Origin: Paraclostridium sordellii
Lineage (GTDB): Bacteria; Bacillota; Clostridia; Peptostreptococcales; Peptostreptococcaceae
DNA: 43,912 bases
Direction: 5' to 3'
Assembly: GCF_000953675.1 (NCBI RefSeq)
Contig: NZ_LN679998.1
Span: forward strand, 3,287,129 to 3,331,040
Shown here one piece after another: positions 43,749 through 43,912 of the stretch. A program made the translations under genes and the position numbers. Positions within the stretch are counted from its first letter, which is position 1. Every line of letters starts with the position of its first letter. The notes beneath the pieces are model-generated. The model made no database searches and was not told where the DNA came from. It worked only from the letters and a program-made list of their open reading frames with translations.

Positions 43749-43831
43749 ATTTGCTATTTTATAATCTTAGTCATAAAATTTTTTACTTCATTTAAATAAA
43801 GATTAACTATCTTAAGAGAAAGTAAAAAAAG

Positions 43832-43912
43832 ATTACGTGGCTACGTCCTACTCTCCCAGGCAGCTTCCCACCAAGTACCATCGGCGCTAAAGAGCTTAAC
43901 TTCTGTGTTCGG
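43832..43912 (-). rRNA. 5S ribosomal RNA, 3' part (runs off the right edge)
   Basis: The minus strand reads CCGAACACAGAAGTTAAGC followed by GCGCCGATGGTACTTGGTGG and GGGAGAGTAGG, all universally conserved 5S rRNA segments. The 5' third lies beyond the window. The exact 3' end is uncertain by several bases. No 23S or tRNA sequence is visible inside the window. Confidence 0.96.

Noticed and set aside
1-43912. CRISPR arrays, insertion sequences, prophage or toxin-antitoxin modules
   Set aside because: No regularly spaced repeats, transposase, integrase, phage structural or toxin-like genes were seen; all genes belong to housekeeping or metabolic families.

Overview
The window looks like chromosomal DNA of a low-GC, spore-forming anaerobic Firmicute, most likely Peptostreptococcaceae (Paraclostridium/Romboutsia/Paeniclostridium-like). 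The evidence is very AT-rich intergenic DNA, AGGAGG-type ribosome binding sites with many TTG/GTG starts, two-subunit fumarase with a small malic enzyme, the sporulation membrane protein YtaF, a DUF1540 protein and a UPF0397 ECF transporter. The family assignment is inference; no search was run. I support 42 protein genes, 36 on the minus strand and 6 on the plus strand. There is no phage, transposase, CRISPR array or obvious genomic island.

The window is an interval between two rRNA operons. At the left edge a minus-strand rRNA promoter, boxA and 16S leader run out of the window. At the right edge the 3' part of a minus-strand 5S rRNA enters it. Both operons and most genes point the same way, so the minus strand is probably the leading strand.

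Layout, left to right. 0.1-5.2 kb: a membrane-anchored glucosaminidase and a polyamine import operon (xre-cupin regulator, potA, potB, potC, potD). 5.5-8.2 kb: the N-acetylglucosamine operon nagR-nagA-nagB with two tandem palindromic operators. 8.3-9.6 kb: cvfB and a small exported protein. 9.7-13.3 kb: a beta-glucoside module (GntR regulator, PTS EIIC, GH4 6-phospho-beta-glucosidase). 13.4-16.0 kb: fumarase alpha and beta plus malic enzyme, linking fumarate, malate and pyruvate. 16.3-21.7 kb: DNA repair glycosylase, YbaK deacylase, and an ABC importer followed by an Xaa-Pro aminopeptidase. 21.8-25.0 kb: an ECF vitamin-type transporter with a fused double ATPase. 25.2-36.5 kb: YgiQ radical SAM protein, two MATE exporters, TauE-like permease, cysteine-desulfurase-like enzyme with a DUF2383 protein, S1-repeat protein, PHP phosphoesterase and DNA polymerase IV. 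36.6-39.5 kb: DUF1846 protein, DUF1540 protein and YtaF. 39.6-42.3 kb: a second PTS EIIC with a stand-alone RarA/MgsA C-terminal-like protein, divergent from an RpiR regulator. 42.6-43.7 kb: a DEAD-box helicase.

The most interesting unexplained signals are these. (1) Upstream of the DUF1846 gene there is a well-formed promoter plus intrinsic terminator with no ORF between them, predicting an RNA of about 70 nt. It has 16 nt of perfect complementarity to the DUF1846 mRNA leader close to its ribosome binding site. (2) A RarA C-terminal-like domain without its ATPase is paired with a sugar PTS permease. (3) The regulatory DNA is neatly built: a 16-bp palindrome inside the -35/-10 spacer of the beta-glucoside promoter, tandem NagR-type operators, and triple direct repeats around the polyamine operon promoter.
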